Shown here piece by piece: positions 33,185 to 48,000 of a stretch of 64,000 nucleotides of DNA. The stretch is from Corella eumyota (taxonomy: Eukaryota > Chordata > Ascidiacea > Phlebobranchia > Corellidae). The translations under genes were made by a program, and so were the position numbers. The notes beneath the pieces are model-generated. The model was given only the letters and a program-made list of their open reading frames with translations. It did no database searches and had not been told where the DNA came from. The stretch lies in the NCBI GenBank assembly GCA_963082875.1, contig OY720102.1:3844001-3908000 (forward strand), given 5' to 3'. Numbering within the stretch: the first letter of the stretch is position 1; every line of letters begins with the position of its first letter.

Positions 33185-36100
33185 CAAAAAAATTAAATAT
33201 TTTAAATCAAAATTAAACGAAACTAATAGAATCGCACTGGTCTAAATATCCTATTTCAAAAAAATTATGAAAAAATATTTAATATTAATAAAGTTATGAC
33301 ATATTTACTAAATTTTCGTAAAATTTCAAATCCCGAAACTAAACATCTTATTTGATGCGCATTGCCCAAACTAACATAAGAGATAAAGAAATTTACGAAA
33401 AAAGCCAAAAATAAAAAAGTTAGGGCAAAAAATTATTGCCCCCCCCCCCCCCCCCATATATTGGTACTATATAAAGTGGGCCAATAAAAATTTCAAAAAA
33501 ATTAAAATATTTAAATCGAATTTAAACCAAACCAATAGAACCGCACTGGTCCAAATATCCTATTTCAAAAAAATTATGAAAAATTATTCAATATTAATAA
33601 AGTTATGACATATTTATTAAATTTTCGCAAAATTTCAAATCCAGAAATTAAAAAAAAGTTAGGGCAAATAATTATTGTCCCCCCCCCATAAATTGGTATT
33701 ATATAAAGTGGGCCAATAAAAATTTCAAAAAAATTGAAAATATTAAATCGAATTTAAACCAAACCAATAGAACCGCACTGGTCTAAATATCCTATTTCAA
33801 AAAAATTATGAAAAAATATTTAATATTAATAAAGTTATGACATATTTACTAAATTTTCGCAAAATTTCAAATCCCGAAATTAAACATCTTATTTGATACG
33901 CATTGCCCTAACTAACATAAGAGATAAAGAAATTTGCGAAAAAATCCAAAAATAAAAAAGTTAGGGCAAATAATTATTGCCCCCCCCCCCCATAAATTGG
34001 TACTATATGAAGTGGGCCAATAAAAATTTCAAAAAAATTGAAAAATTTAAATCGAATTTAAACCAAATTAATAGAACCGCACTGGTCTAAATATCCTATT
34101 TCAAAAAAATTATGAAAAAATATTTAATATTAATAAAGTTATGACATATTTATTAAATTTTTGCAAAATTTTAAATCCCGAAATTAAACTTCTTATTTGA
34201 TGCGCATTGCCCTAACTAACATAAGAGATAAAGAAATTTGCGAAAAAATCCAAAAATAAAAAAGTTAGGGCAAAAAATTATTGCCCCCCCCCATAAATTG
34301 GTACTATATAAAGTGGGCCAATAAAAATTTCAAAAAAATTAAAAAATTTAAATCGAATTTAAACCAAACCAATAGAACCGCACTGGTCTAAATATCCTAT
34401 TTCAAAAAAATTATGAAAAAATATTTAATATTAATAAAGTTATGACATATTTTCGCAAAATTTCAAATCCCGAAATTAAACATCTTATTTGATGCGCATT
34501 GCCCTAACTAACATAAGAGATAAATAAATTTGCGAAAAAATCCAAAAATAAAAAAGTTAGGGCAAAAAATTATTGCCCCCCCCCCATAAATTGGTACTAT
34601 ATAAAGTGGGCCAATAAAAATTTCAAAAAAATTGAAAAATTTAAACCAAACCAATAGAACCGCACTGGTCTGAATATCCTATTTCAAAAAAATTATGAAA
34701 AAATATTTAATATTAATAAAGTTTTGGCATATTTACTAAATTTTTGTAAAATTTTAAATCCCGAAATCAAACGTCTTAATTGATGCGCATTGCCCTAACT
34801 AACATAAAAGATAAAGAAATTTGCGAAAAAATCCAAAAATAAAAAAGTTAGGGCAAAAAATTATTGCCCCCCCCCCCCATAAAGTGGTACTATATAAAGT
34901 GGGCCAATAAAAATTTCAAAAAAAATGAAAAATTTAAATCAAATTTAAACCAAACCAATAGAACCGCACTGGTCTAAATATCCTATTTCAAAAAAATTAT
35001 GAAAAAATATTTAATATTAATAAAGTTATGACATATTTATTAAATTTTTGCAAAATTTTAAATCCCGAAATTAAACTTCTTATTTGATGCGCATTGCCTT
35101 AACTAACATAAGAGATAAAGAAATTTGCGAAAAAATCCAAAAATAAAAAAGTTAGGGCAAAAAATTATTGCCCCCCCCCCCCATAAATTGGTACTATATA
35201 AAGTGGGCCAATAAAAATTTCAAAAAAATTTAAATCGAATTTAAACCAAACCAATAGAACCGCACTGGTCTAAATATCCTATTTTAAAAAAATTATGAAA
35301 AAATATTTAATATTAATAAAGTTATGACATATTTACTAAATTTTTGCAAAATTTCAAATCCCGAAATTAAACATCTTATTTGATGCGCATTGCCTTAACT
35401 AACATAAGAGATAAAGAAATTTGCGAAAAAATCCAAAAATAAAAAAGTTAGGGCAAAAAATTATTGCCCCCCCCCCCCCATAAATTGGTACTATATAAAG
35501 TGGGCCAATAAAAATTTCAAAAAAATTAAAAAATTTAAATCGAATTTAAACCAAACCAATAGAACCGCACTGGTCTAAATATCCTATTTCAAAAAAATTA
35601 TGAAAAAATATTTAATATTAATAAAGTTATGACATATTTACTAAATTTTCGCATAATTTCAAATCCCGAAATTAAACATCTTATTTGATGCGCATTGCCC
35701 TAACTAACATAAGAGATAAAGAAATTTGCGAAAAAATCCAAAAATAAAAAAGTTAGGGCAAATAATTATTGTCCCCCTCCCCCCATAAATTGGTACTATA
35801 TAAAGTGGGCCAATAAAAATTTCAAAAAAATTGAAAAACTTAAATCGAATTTAAACCAAACCAATAGAACCGCATAAGTCTGAATATCCTATATCAAAAA
35901 AATTATGAAAAAATATTTAATATTAATAAAGTTATGACATATTTACTAAATTTTCGCAAAATTTCAAATCCCGAAATTAAACATCTTATTTGATCACATT
36001 GCCCTAACTAACATAAGAGATAAAGAAATTTGCGAAAAAATCCAAAAATAAAAAAGTTAGGGCAAAAAATGATTGCCCCCCACATATATTGGTACTAAAT

Positions 36101-39100
36101 AAAATGGGCCAATAAAAATTTCAAAAAAATTGAAAACTTTAAATCGAATTTAAACCATACCAATAGAACCGCACTGGTCTAAATATTCTATTTCAAAAAA
36201 ATTATAAAAAAATATTTAATATTAATAAAGTTATGACATATTTACTAAATTTTCGCAAAATTTCAAATCCCGAAATTAAACATCTTATTTGATGCGCATT
36301 GCCCTAAATAACATAAGAGATAAAGAAATTTGCGAAAAAATCCAAAAATAAAAAAGTTAGGGCAAATAATTATTGTCCCCCTCTCTCCATAAATTGGTAC
36401 TATATAAAGTGGGCCAATAAAAATTTCAAATAAATTGAAAAATTTAAATCGAATTTAAACCAAACCAATAGAACCGCATAAGTCTGAATATCCTATATCA
36501 AAAAAATTATGAAAAAATATTTAATATTAATAAAGTTATGACATATTTACTAAATTTTCGCAAAATTTCAAATCCCGAAATTAAACATCTTATTTGATGC
36601 GCATTGCCCTAACTTATATAAAAGATAAAGAAATTTGCGAAAAAATCCAAAAATAAAAAAGTTAGGGCAAAAAATTATTGCCCCCCCCCCTCCCTATATA
36701 TTGGTACTATATAAAGTGGGCCAATAAAAATTTCAAAAAAATTTAAAAATTTAAATCGAATTTAAACCAAACCAATAGAACCGCACTGGTCTAAATATCC
36801 TATTTCAAAAAAATTATGAAAAAATATTTAATATTAATAAAGTTATGACATATTTACTAAATTTTCGCAAAATTTCAAATCCCGAAATTAAACATCTTTT
36901 TGATGCGCATTGCCCTAACTTATATAAAAGATAAAGAAATTTGCGAAAAAATCCAAAAATAAAAAAGTTAGGGCAAAAAATTATTGCCCCCCCCCCTCCC
37001 TATATATTGGTACTATATAAAGTGGGCCAATAAAAATTTCAAAAAAATTTAAAAATTTAAATCGAATTTAAACCAAACCAATAGAACCGCACTGGTCTAA
37101 ATATCCTATTTCAAAAAAATTATGAAAAAATATTTAATATTAATAAAGTTATGACATATTTACTAAATTTTCGCAAAATTTCAAATCCCAAAATTAAACA
37201 TCTTATTTGATGCGCATACCCCTAACTAACATAAGAAATAAAGAAATTTGCGAAAAAATCCAAAAATAAAAAAGCTATGGCAAATAATTATTGTTCTCCC
37301 CCACCCCCATAAATTGGTACTATATAAAGTGGGCCAATAAAAATTTCAAAAAAATGTTAAAATTTAAATCGAATTTAAACCAAACCAATAGAACCGCACT
37401 GGTCTAAATATCCTATTTCAAAAAAATTATGAAAAAATATTTAATATTAATAAAGTTATGACATATTTACTAAATTTTCGAAAAATTTCAAATCCCGAAA
37501 TTAAACATCTTTTTGATGCGCATTGCCCTAACTTACATAAAAGATAAAGAAATTTGCAAAAAAATCCAAAAATAAAAAAGTTAGGGCAAAAAATTATTGC
37601 CCCCCCCTCCACCCTATATATTGGTACTATATAAAGTGGGCCAATAAAAATTTCAAAAAAATTTAAAAATTTAAATCGAATTTAAACCAAACCAATAGAA
37701 CCGCACTGGTCTAAATATCCTATTTCAAAAAAATTATGAAAAAATATTTAATATTAATAAAGTTATGACATATTTACTAAATTTTCGCAAATTTCAAATC
37801 CCGAAATTAAACATCTTATTTGATGCGCATTGCCATAACTAACATAAGAGATAAAGAAATTTGCGAAAAAATCCAAAAATAAAAAAGTTAGGGCAAATAA
37901 TTATTGCCCTCCCCCACCCCCCCCTATAAATTGGTACTATATAAAGTGGGCCAATAAAAATTTCAAAAAAATTTAAAAATTTAAATCGAAATTAAACCAA
38001 ACCAATAGAACCGCACAGGTCTGAATATCCTATTTCAAAAAAATTTTGAAAAAATATTTAATATTAATAAAGTTATGACATGTTTACTAAATTTTCGCAA
38101 AATTTCAAATCCCGAAATTAAACATCTTATTTGATGCGCATTGCCCTAACTAACATAAAAGATAAAGAAATTTGCGAAAAAATCCAAAAATAAAAAAGTT
38201 AGGGCAAAAAATTATTGCCCCCCCCCATATATTGGTACTATATAAAGTGGACCAATAAAAATTTCAAAATAAGTTGAAAAATTTAAATCAAATTTAAACC
38301 AAACCAATAGAACCACACTGGTCTAAATATCTTATTTCAAAAAAATTATGAAAAAATATTTAATATTAATAAAGTTATGACATATTTACTAAATTTTCGC
38401 AAAATTTCAAATCCCGAAATTAAACATCTTATGTGATGCGCATTGCCCTAACTAACATAAAAGATAAAGAAATTTGCGAAAAAATCCAAAAATAAAAAAG
38501 TTAGGGCAAAAAATTATTGCCCCCCCCCCCATATATTGGTACTATATAAAGTGGACCAATAAAAATTTCAAAATAAGTTGAAAACTTTAAATCGAATTTA
38601 AACCAAACCAATAGAACCACACTGGTCTAAATATCCTATTTCAAAAAAATTATGAAAAAATATTTAATATTAATAAAGTTATGACATATTTACTAAATTT
38701 TCGCAAAATTTCAAATCCCGAAATTAAACATCTTATTTGATGCGCATTGCCCTAACTAACATAAAAGATAAAGAAATTTGCGAAAAAATCCAAAAATAAA
38801 AAAGTTAGGGCAAATAATTATTGCCCCCCCCCCCCATAAATTGGTACTATATAAAGTGGGCCAATAAAAATTTTAAAAAAATTGAAAAAATTAAATCGAA
38901 TTTAAACCAAACCAATAGAACCGCACAGGTCTGAATATCCTATTTCAAAAAAATTATGAAAAAATATTTAATATTAATAAAGTTTTGACATATTTACTAA
39001 ATTTTTGTAAAATTTTAAATCCCGAAATCAAACGTCTTAATTGATGCGCATTGCCCTAACTAACATAAAAGATAAAGAAATTTGCGAAAAGATCCAAAAA

Positions 39101-42100
39101 TAAAAAAGTTAGGGCAAAAAATTATTGCCCCCCCCCCCCCATAAATTGGTACTATATAAAGTGGGCCAATAAAAATTTCAAAAAAATTGAAAAATTTAAA
39201 TCAAATTTAAACCAAACCAATAGAACCGCACTGGTCTAAATATCCTATTTCAAAAAAATTATGAAAAAATATTTAATATTAATAAAGTTATGACATATTT
39301 ACTAAATTTTCGCAAAATTTCAAATCCCGAAATTAAACATCTTATTTGATGCGCATTGCCCTAACTAACATAAAAGATAAAGAAATTTGCGAAAAAATCC
39401 AAAAATAAAAAAGTTAGGGCAAAAAATGATTGCCCCCCCCATATATTGGTACTATATAAAGTGGACCAATAAAAATTTCAAAATAAGTTGAAAAATTTAA
39501 ATCGAATTTAAACCAAACCAATAGAACCACACTGGTCTAAATATCCTATTTCAAAAAAATTATGAAAAAATATTTAATATTAATAAAGTTATGACATATT
39601 TACTAAATTTTCGCAAAATTTCAAATCCCGAAATTAAACATCTTATTTGATGCGCATTGCCCTAACTAACATAAAAGATAAAGAAATTTGCGAAAAAATT
39701 CAAAAATAAAAAAGTTAGGGCAAAAAATTATTGCCCCCCCCCCCCATATATTGGTACTATATAAAGTGGACCAATAAAAATTTCAAAATAAGTTGAAAAA
39801 TTTAAATCGAATTTAAACCAAACCAATAGAACCACACTGGTCTAAATATCCTATTTCAAAAAAATTATGAAAAAATATTTAATATTAATAAAGTTATGAC
39901 ATATTTACTAAATTTTCGCAAAATTTCAAATCCCGAAATTAAACATCTTATGTGATGCGCATTGCCCTAACTAACATAAAAGATAAAGAAATTTGCGAAA
40001 AAATCCAAAAATAAAAAAGTTAGGGCAAAAAATTATTGCCCCCCCCCCCCATATATTGGTACTATATAAAGTGGACCAATAAAAATTTCAAAATAAGTTG
40101 AAAACTTTAAATCGAATTTAAACCAAACCAATAGAACCACACTGGTCTAAATATCCTATTTCAAAAAAATTATGAAAAAATATTTAATATTAATAAAGTT
40201 ATGACATATTTACTAAATTTTCGCAAAATTTCAAATCCCGAAATTAAACATCTTATTTGATGCGCATTGCCCTAACTAACATAAAAGATAAAGAAATTTG
40301 CGAAAAAATCCAAAAATAAAAAAGTTAGGGCAAAAAATGATTGCCCCCCCCATATATTGGTACTATATAAAGTGGACCAATAAAAATTTCAAAATAAGTT
40401 GAAAAATTTAAATCGAATTTAAACCAAACCAATAGAACCACACTGGTCTAAATATCCTATTTCAAAAAAATTATGAAAAAATATTTAATATTAATAAAGT
40501 TATGACATATTTACTAAATTTTCGCAAAATTTCAAATCCCGAAATTAAACATCTTATTTGATGCGCATTGCCCTAACTAACATAAAAGATAAAGAAATTT
40601 GCGAAAAAATTCAAAAATAAAAAAGTTAGGGCAAAAAATTATTGCCCCCCCCCCCCATATATTGGTACTATATAAAGTGGACCAATAAAAATTTCAAAAT
40701 AAGTTGAAAAATTTAAATCGAATTTAAACCAAACCAATAGAACCACACTGGTCTAAATATCCTATTTCAAAAAAATTATGAAAAAATATTTAATATTAAT
40801 AAAGTTATGACATATTTACTAAATTTTCGCAAAATTTCAAATCCCGAAATTAAACATCTTATTTGATGCGCATTGCCCTAACTAACATAAAAGATAAAGA
40901 AATTTGCGAAAAAATTCAAAAATAAAAAAGTTAGGGCAAAAAATTATTGCCCCCCCCCCCCCCCCCATATATTGGTACTATATAAAGTGGACCAATAAAA
41001 ATTTCAAAATAAGTTGAAAAATTTAAATCGAATTTAAACCAAACCAATAGAACCACACTGGTCTAAATAACCTATTTCAAAAAAATTATGAAAAAATATT
41101 TAATATTAATAAAGTTATGACATATTTACTGAATTTTCGCAAAATTTCAAATCCCGAAATTAAACATCTTATTTGATGCGCATTGCCCTAACTAACATAA
41201 AAGATAAAGAAATTTGCGAAAAAATCCAAAAATAAAAAAGTTAGGGCAAATAATTATTGCCCCCCCCCCCCCATAAATTGGTACTATATAAAGTGGGCCA
41301 ATAAAAATTTCAAAAAAATTGAAAAAATTAAATCGAATTTAAACCAAACCAATAGAACCGCACAGGTCTGAATATCCTATTTCAAAAAAATTATGAAAAA
41401 ATATTTAATATTAATAAAGTTTTGACATATTTACTAAATTTTTGTAAAATTTTAAATCCCGAAATCAAACATCTTATTTGATGCGCATTGCCCTAACTAA
41501 CATAAGAGATAAAAAAATTTGCGAAAAAATCCAAAAATAAAAAAGTTAGGGCAAATAATTATTGCCCCCCCCCCCCCCCTCCATAAATTGGTACTATATA
41601 AAGTGTACCAATAAAAATTTCAAAAAAAGTTGAAAAATTTAAATCGAATTTAAACTAAACCAATAGAACTGCACAGGTCTAAATATCCTATTTCAAAAAA
41701 ATTATGAAAAAATATTTAATATTAATAAAGTTATGACATATTTACTAAATTTTCGCAAAATTTCAAATCCCGAAATTAAACATCTTATTTGATGCGCATT
41801 GCCCTAACTAACATAAAAGATAAAGAAATTTGCGAAAAAATCCAAAAATAAAAAAGTTAGGGCAAATAATTATTGCTCCCCCCCCCCATAAATTGGTACT
41901 ATATAAAGTGGGCCAATAAAAATTTCAAAAAAAATGAAAAAATTAAATCGAATTTAAACCAAACCAATAGGACCGCACAGGTCTGAATATCCTATTTCAA
42001 AAAAATTATGAAAAAATATTTAATATTAATAAAGTTTTGACATATTTACTAAATTTTTGTAAAATTTTAAATCCCGAAATCAAACGTCTTAATTGATGCG

Positions 42101-44419
42101 CATTGCCCTAACTAACATAAAAGATAAAGAAATTTGCGAAAAGATCCAAAAATAAAAAAGTTAGGGCAAAAAATTATTGCCCCCCCCCCCCCATAAATTG
42201 GTACTATATAAAGTGGGCCAATAAAAATTTCAAAAAAATTGAAAAATTTAAATCAAATTTAAACCAAACCAATAGAACTGCACTGGTCTAAATATCCTAT
42301 TTCAAAAAAATTATGAAAAAATATTTAATATTAATAAAGTTATGACATATTTACTAAATTTTCGCAAAATTTCAAATCCCGAAATTAAACATCTTATTTG
42401 ATGCGCATTGCCCTAACTAACATAAAAGATAAAGAAATTTGCGAAAAAATCCAAAAATAAAAAAGTTAGGGCAAAAAATTATTGCCCCCCCCCATATATT
42501 GGTACTATATAAAATGGACCAATAAAAATTTCAAAATAAGTTGAAAAATTTAAATCGAATTTAAACCAAACCAATAGAACCACACTGGTCTAAATATCCT
42601 ATTTCAAAAAAATTATGAAAAAATATTTAATATTAATAAAGTTATGACATATTTACTAAATTTTCGCAAAATTTCAAATCCCGAAATTAAACATCTTTTT
42701 TGATGCGCATTGCCCTAACTAACATAAAAGATAAAGAAATTTGCGAAAAAATCCAAAAATAAAAAAGTTAGGGCAAAAAATTATTGCCCCCCCCCCCCCC
42801 ATATATTGGTACTATATAAAGTGGACCAATAAAAATTTCAAAATAAGTTGAAAAATTTAAATCGAATTTAAACCAAACCAATAGAACCACACTGGTCTAA
42901 ATACCCTATTTCAAAAAAATTATGAAAAAATATTTAATATTAATAAAGTTATGACATATTTACTAAATTTTCGCAAAATTTCAAATCCCGAAATTAAACA
43001 TCTTATTTGATGCGCATTGCCCTAACTAACATAAAAGATAAAGAAATTTGCGAAAAAATCCAAAAATAAAAAAGTTAGGGCAAAAAATTATTGCCCCCCC
43101 CCCCCCCCCCCCCATATATTGGTACTATATAAAGTGGACCAATAAAAATTTCAAAATAAGTTGAAAAATTTAAATCGAATTTAAACCAAACCAATAGAAC
43201 CACACTGGTCTAAATATCCTATTTCAAAAAAATTATGAAAAAATATTTAATATTAATAAAGTTATGACATATTTACTAAATTTTCGCAAAATTTCAAATC
43301 CCGAAATTAAACATCTTATTTGATGCGCATTGCCCTAACTAACATAAAAGATAAAGAAATTTGCGAAAAAATCCAAAAATAAAAAAGTTAGGGCAAATAA
43401 TTATTGCCCCCCCCCCCCCATAAATTGGTACTATATAAAGTGGGCCAATAAAAATTTCAAAAAAATTGAAAAAATTAAATCGAATTTAAACCAAACCAAT
43501 AGAACCGCACAAGTCTGAATATCCTATTTCAAAAAAATTATGAAAAAATATTTAATATTAATAAAGTTTTGGCATATTTACTAAATTTTTGTAAAATTTT
43601 AAATCCCGAAATCAAACGTCTTAATTGATGCGCATTGCCCTAACTAACATAAAAGATAAAGAAATTTGCGAAAAAATCCAAAAATAAAAAAGTTAGGGCA
43701 AAAAATTATTGCCCCCCACCCCATATATTAGTACTAAATAAAGTGGGCCAATAAAAATTTCAAAAAAATTGAAAAATTTAAATCAAATTTAAACCAAACC
43801 AATAGAACCGCACTGGTCTAAATATCCTATTTCAAAAAAATTATGAAAAAATATTTAATATTAATAAAGTTATGACATATTTACTAAATTTTCGCAAAAT
43901 TTCAAATCCCGAAATTAAACATCTTATTTGATGTGCATTGCCCTAACTAACATAAAAGATAAAGAAATTTGCGAAAAAATCCAAAAATAAAAAAGTTAGG
44001 GCAAAAAATTATTGCCCCCCCCCCCCCCCATAAATTGGTACTATATAAAGTGGGCCAATAAAAATTTCAAAAAAATTGAAAAATTTAAATCAAATTTAAA
44101 CCAAACCAATAGAACCGCACTGGTCTAAATATCCTATTTCAAAAAAATTATGAAAAAATATTTAATATTAATAAAGTTATGACATATTTACTAAATTTTG
44201 CAAAATTTCAAATCCCGAAATTAAACATCTTATTTGATGTGCATTGCCCTAACTAACCTAAAAGATAAAGAAATTTGCGAAAAAATCCAAAATTAGAAAA
44301 GTTAGGGCAAAAAATTATTGCCCCCCCCCATAAATTGGTACTATATAAAGTGGGCCAATAAAAATTTCAAAAAAATTTTTAATATTGATAAAGTTATGAC
44401 ATTTTACTAAATTTTCAAA
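33185..44419 (+). repeat. Satellite block 2, ~300-bp monomers
   Basis: Forward monomers. From about 38220 to 43230 most belong to a second subtype with GTGGACCAATAAAAATTTCA, AAATAAGTTGAAAA and AGAACCACACTGG, which is not seen in block 1. Measured spacing between successive GAACC words is 301-305 bp (39829, 40134, 40435). C runs reach 20 (about 43094-43113). The 61-codon minus-strand frame at 37427-37612 is an artefact of the monomer. Confidence 0.95.
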
Positions 44420-44606
44420 AAGGCAATGCGCATAAAATAAAATGTTTAATTTAGAGAATTAAAATTTTGCGAAAATTTAGTAAATATCTCATAACTTTAT
44501 TAATAATGAATATTTTTTCATAATTTTGTCGAAATAGAATATTCGGACTAGTGCGGTTCTATTGGTTTGGTTTAAACTCAATTTAAAATTTTTAATTTTT
44601 TTGGTA
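44420..44606 (-). repeat. Reverse partial monomer beside module C
   Basis: GCAATGCGCATAAAATAAAA ... AGTGCGGTTCTATTGGTTTG is a diverged reverse monomer that abuts module C on the left. The strand switch is at about 44420. Confidence 0.85.
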
Positions 44607-45086
44607 GTCAGTTAGTACACGTCGAAAATTTTCGGCCCAAATTTCCAAAATTTATTTACCCCAAATTGGCCAAAACTTTGTCAGAATGTGAAATAGGAGG
44701 CGCTAAATCGAATAAAAGTATTCACATCGCTCTATCTTATGAAGTTTTTAAGTAATTTAACAATTTGTGCAAAAAAATCGAAAAAATGACCAAATTTGAT
44801 GATTTTTAGCGATTTCTGGCCATTTTTTCAAAATTTTCATAAAAATCGCAATTTTTGAAAATCGATTTTCTAAAAAAAAAAGTTCTTCTTTGGTATTTTT
44901 GATTTAATTTGTTATGTCTTTTGTATTTGTGATTTAACTGTCTAACTAACTAATTTTACTTCTGCCCAGATTCGAACCTGACAACAATAGGTCTACAACT
45001 ACCTCAAACATAACCACTCGGCCACGAGAGAACTTCAAAATATGCTGCGAAAACTTCAATGTAAGTGCGCAACTCGAAATACTTAA
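44607..45086 (-). repeat. tRNA-like module C (reverse)
   Basis: Reverse complement of module A. On the minus strand the A box TGGCCGAGTGG is at 45024-45014 and the B box GGTTCGAATCT at 44978-44968. It is flanked left by a reverse monomer and right by forward monomers. A 60-codon frame over it (44946-45128, minus) is not a gene. Confidence 0.85.
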
Positions 45087-48000
45087 AAAAAAAATTGAAA
45101 ATTTTAAATCGAATTTAAACCAAACCAATAGAACCGCACTGGTCTAAATATCCTATATCGAAAAAACTATTTAATTATTGCCCCCCCCCCCCATAAATTG
45201 GTACTATATAAAGTGGGCCAATAAAAATTTCAAAAAAATTGAAAAATTTAAATCAAATTTAAACCAAACCAATAGAACCGCACTGGTCTAAATATCCTAT
45301 TTCAAAAAAATTATGAAAAAATATTTAATATTAATAAAGTTATGACATATTTACTAAATTTTCGCAAAATTTCAAATCCAGAAATTAAAAAAAAGTTAGG
45401 GCAAATAATTATTGTCCCCCCCCATAAATTGGTATTATATAAAGTGGGCCAATAAAAATTTCAAAAAAATTGAAAATATTAAATCGAATTTAAACCAAAC
45501 CAATAGAACCGCACTGGTCTAAATATCCTATTTCAAAAAAATTATGAAAAAATATTTAATATTAATAAAGTTATGACATATTTACTAAATTTTCGCAAAA
45601 TTTCAAATCCCGAAATTAAACATCTTATTTGATACGCATTGCCCTAACTAACATAAGAGATAAAGAAATTTGCGAAAAAATCCAAAAATAAAAAAGTTAG
45701 GGCAAATAATTATTGCCCCCCCCCCCCATAAATTGGTACTATATAAAGTGGGCCAATAAAAATTTCAAAAAAATTAAAAAATTTAAATCGAATTTAAACC
45801 AAACCAATAGAACCGCACTGGTCTAAATATCCTATTTCAAAAAAATTATGAAAAAATATTTAATATTAATAAAGTTATGACATATTTTCGCAAAATTTCA
45901 AATCCCGAAATTAAACATCTTATTTGATGCGCATTGCCCTAACTAACATAAGAGATAAATAAATTTGCGAAAAAATCCAAAAATAAAAAAGTTAGGGCAA
46001 AAAATTATTGCCCCCCCCCCATAAATTGGTACTATATAAAGTGGGCCAATAAAAATTTCAAAAAAATTGAAAAATTTAAACCAAACCAATAGAACCGCAC
46101 TGGTCTGAATATCCTATTTCAAAAAAATTATGAAAAAATATTTAATATTAATAAAGTTTTGGCATATTTACTAAATTTTTGTAAAATTTTAAATCCCGAA
46201 ATCAAACGTCTTAATTGATGCGCATTGCCCTAACTAACATAAAAGATAAAGAAATTTGCGAAAAAATCCAAAAATAAAAAAGTTAGGGCAAAAAATTATT
46301 GCCCCCCCCCCCCATAAAGTGGTACTATATAAAGTGGGCCAATAAAAATTTCAAAAAAATTGAAAAATTTAAATCAAATTTAAACCAAACCAATAGAACC
46401 GCACTGGTCTAAATATCCTATTTCAAAAAAATTATGAAAAAATATTTAATATTAATAAAGTTATGACATATTTATTAAATTTTTGCAAAATTTTAAATCC
46501 CGAAATTAAACTTCTTATTTGATGCGCATTGCCTTAACTAACATAAGAGATAAAGAAATTTGCGAAAAAATCCAAAAATAAAAAAGTTAGGGCAAAAAAT
46601 TATTGCCCCCCCCCCCCCATAAATTGGTACTATATAAAGTGGGCCAATAAAAATTTCAAAAAAAATTAAATCGAATTTAAACCAAACCAATAGAACCGCA
46701 CTGGTCTAAATATCCTATTTTAAAAAAATTATGAAAAAATATTTAATATTAATAAAGTTATGACATATTTACTAAATTTTTGCAAAATTTCAAATCCCGA
46801 AATTAAACATCTTATTTGATGCGCATTGCCTTAACTAACATAAGAGATAAAGAAATTTGCGAAAAAATCCAAAAATAAAAAAGTTAGGGCAAAAAATTAT
46901 TGCCCCCCCCCCCCCATAAATTGGTACTATATAAAGTGGGCCAATAAAAATTTCAAAAAAATTAAAAAATTTAAATCGAATTTAAACCAAACCAATAGAA
47001 CCGCACTGGTCTAAATATCCTATTTCAAAAAAATTATGAAAAAATATTTAATATTAATAAAGTTATGACATATTTACTAAATTTTCGCATAATTTCAAAT
47101 CCCGAAATTAAACATCTTATTTGATGCGCATTGCCCTAACTAACATAAGAGATAAAGAAATTTGCGAAAAAATCCAAAAATAAAAAAGTTAGGGCAAATA
47201 ATTATTGTCCCCCTCCCCCCATAAATTGGTACTATATAAAGTGGGCCAATAAAAATTTCAAAAAAATTGAAAAACTTAAATCGAATTTAAACCAAACCAA
47301 TAGAACCGCATAAGTCTGAATATCCTATATCAAAAAAATTATGAAAAAATATTTAATATTAATAAAGTTATGACATATTTACTAAATTTTCGCAAAATTT
47401 CAAATCCCGAAATTAAACATCTTATTTGATCACATTGCCCTAACTAACATAAGAGATAAAGAAATTTGCGAAAAAATCCAAAAATAAAAAAGTTAGGGCA
47501 AAAAATTATTGCCCCCCCCCCTCCCTATATATTGGTACTATATAAAGTGGGCCAATAAAAATTTCAAAAAAATTTAAAAATTTAAATCGAATTTAAACCA
47601 AACCAATAGAACCGCACTGGTCTAAATATCCTATTTCAAAAAAATTATGAAAAAATATTTAATATTAATAAAGTTATGACATATTTACTAAATTTTCGCA
47701 AAATTTCAAATCCCGAAATTAAACATCTTATTTGATGCGCATTGCCCTAACTTATATAAAAGATAAAGAAATTTGCGAAAAAATCCAAAAATAAAAAAGT
47801 TAGGGCAAAAAATTATTGCCCCCCCCCCTCCCTATATATTGGTACTATATAAAGTGGGCCAATAAAAATTTCAAAAAAATTTAAAAATTTAAATCGAATT
47901 TAAACCAAACCAATAGAACCGCACTGGTCTAAATATCCTATTTCAAAAAAATTATGAAAAAATATTTAATATTAATAAAGTTATGACATATTTACTAAAT

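Noticed and set aside
37427-37612. 61-codon minus-strand frame found identically at 37427, 48259 and 50708
   Set aside because: It is a chance frame across satellite monomers; the identity reflects copied satellite DNA, and the frame includes the C tract.
44946-45128. 60-codon minus-strand frame, also at 58521-58703
   Set aside because: It lies across the tRNA-like module and a monomer edge in two copies; no protein features.
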